A stretch of DNA of 64,000 bases from Closterium sp. NIES-65 (Eukaryota; Streptophyta; Zygnematophyceae; Desmidiales; Closteriaceae). Made by a program: the position numbers and the translations under genes. Under the pieces are notes generated by a model, which made no database searches, was not told the origin of the DNA, and was given only the letters and a program-made list of their open reading frames with translations. Positions 63,316 to 64,000 of the stretch are shown here, one piece after another. Location: the NCBI GenBank assembly GCA_948144175.1, contig CANXME010000387.1:772501-836500 (forward strand). The letters run 5' to 3'. Position 1 is the first letter of the stretch, and each line of letters begins with the position of its first letter.

Positions 63316-64000
63316 TGTTAACGGGAAAGGAGTGTTGCCCCGCCCTCGCTTGGGCAACGCCGACAAATTGGTCGGATGTACGGGAGTAGCAACCCACCGC
63401 TCACAGTGGGATAGCTGCTCGACAGGTTACGACGAGCTGCAGCGGACCGCTGTGGTGTTGCTGTCGACTAGGATGCTCGACAGCTACAACTGACTGGCCT
63501 GGGCGACGGGTGAGCCGTCCGGGAGGTCGACGGAGCAGTCCGTCGACCTACAGTTTGACGGGGAGGTCTATGGAGCATCCCGTCGAACTGGGGTTCGACC
63601 GGGAGGTCGACGGAGCAGTTCTGGTCGACGGAAGGGGTCCGTCAACCAAGGGGTAGCTCGACGGGAGGTGTGGTCGACCAGGAGCGCCCGGTGGTCGACC
63701 AGATGGACCCAGTGGTCGACGAGAGGCACCTGGGAGTCGACCAGAGCACCAGAGGTCGACCAGGTCGACCGGGTAACCTGCTCGACGAGTTCTGCAGGAG
63801 GCACGCGAACGTTGTCGAGATCGCGATGGCGCAGGCGACTTCGGGCTGGTATCCCGAAGTCGATGTGGCTCGTCAGCCGCAGACAACAGCCGACGGATGC
63901 CCAACGAGGCAAGTTGGGCCAATCGTCTGCGCGCATCTGCGATTGCGCGCACAGCTGTGTTCTACGGGGCAACGCTGGACAGCCGCTCTACTGCAATGTT
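63316..64000 (+). repeat. LTR of an L-family copia element N, running off the window
   Basis: Starts TGTTAACGGGAAAGGAGTG, matching in layout the L LTR start (minus strand from 7944): both have TCGCTTGGGC about 35 bases in, a Cys/Gly-neutral repeat field of GTCGAC, and GGGGCAACG followed by CAGCCG further in. The left flank CCCCT may be a target copy. Whether this is the 5' or 3' LTR cannot be told. Open frames here follow from the repeats. Confidence 0.68.

Overview
The window is a gene-poor, GC-rich block of eukaryotic DNA made almost wholly of LTR retrotransposons nested in one another. I found no host gene I can support. The elements are Ty1/copia types and chromovirus-like Ty3/gypsy types, and their primer-binding sites resemble the initiator-methionine tRNA end used by plant elements. 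That points to a green-plant lineage. The high GC content, the Gly-rich Gag proteins and the G/C homopolymers would fit a streptophyte (charophyte) alga, but the species is not determined.

The dominant family is a copia group with very short LTRs (125-134 bp), here called the compact-LTR family. Seven copies are present: A (1-3414, minus, cut by the window edge), B (10067-17770, plus), C (24582-31900, plus), F (32955-46967, minus, interrupted), D (39823-46885, plus, inside the 5' LTR of F), E (52454-60046, minus) and K (62969 onward, plus, interrupted). Each complete copy has an LTR, a PBS followed by a small hairpin, a 0.6-1.3 kb leader of GC-rich tandem arrays, one gag-pol reading frame in the order Gag, protease, integrase, Ala/Gly-rich linker, RT, RNase H, then a conserved 3' UTR and polypurine tract. 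D alone is fully open (1767 codons) and its two LTRs differ only by one base in a T run. D and E lack the N-terminal Gag domain that A, B, C and F carry.

Layout from left to right: A; a 51-bp tandem repeat; an 872-bp solo LTR with exact TSD (4055-4926); about 2 kb without recognisable genes; the RT/RNase H half and 3' LTR of a long-LTR copia element L (minus); B inserted in L with TSD GGCTG; the Gag/protease/integrase half of L; the RT/RNase H tail and 3' LTR of another copia element I; gypsy element G (minus), split by C (TSD CTGAC) and by F, which itself holds D (TSD TGTAT); copia element H (47231-52333, minus), with an unusual acidic domain in pol and a truncated 3' end; E, carrying a second solo LTR; a gypsy integrase fragment J; the 5' LTR and gag of copia element P (plus); K inserted in the gag of P; and an L-family LTR (N) inserted in K, running off the window end.

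The TSDs and LTR divergences give a consistent order: L, G, J and I are oldest (many stops), F (8/132 LTR differences) and E (7/125) are middle-aged, B (3/131) and C (1/132) are recent, and D is youngest. B, C, E and F carry disabling stops, frameshifts or lost catalytic residues, so D is the only element here that looks able to supply its own Pol.
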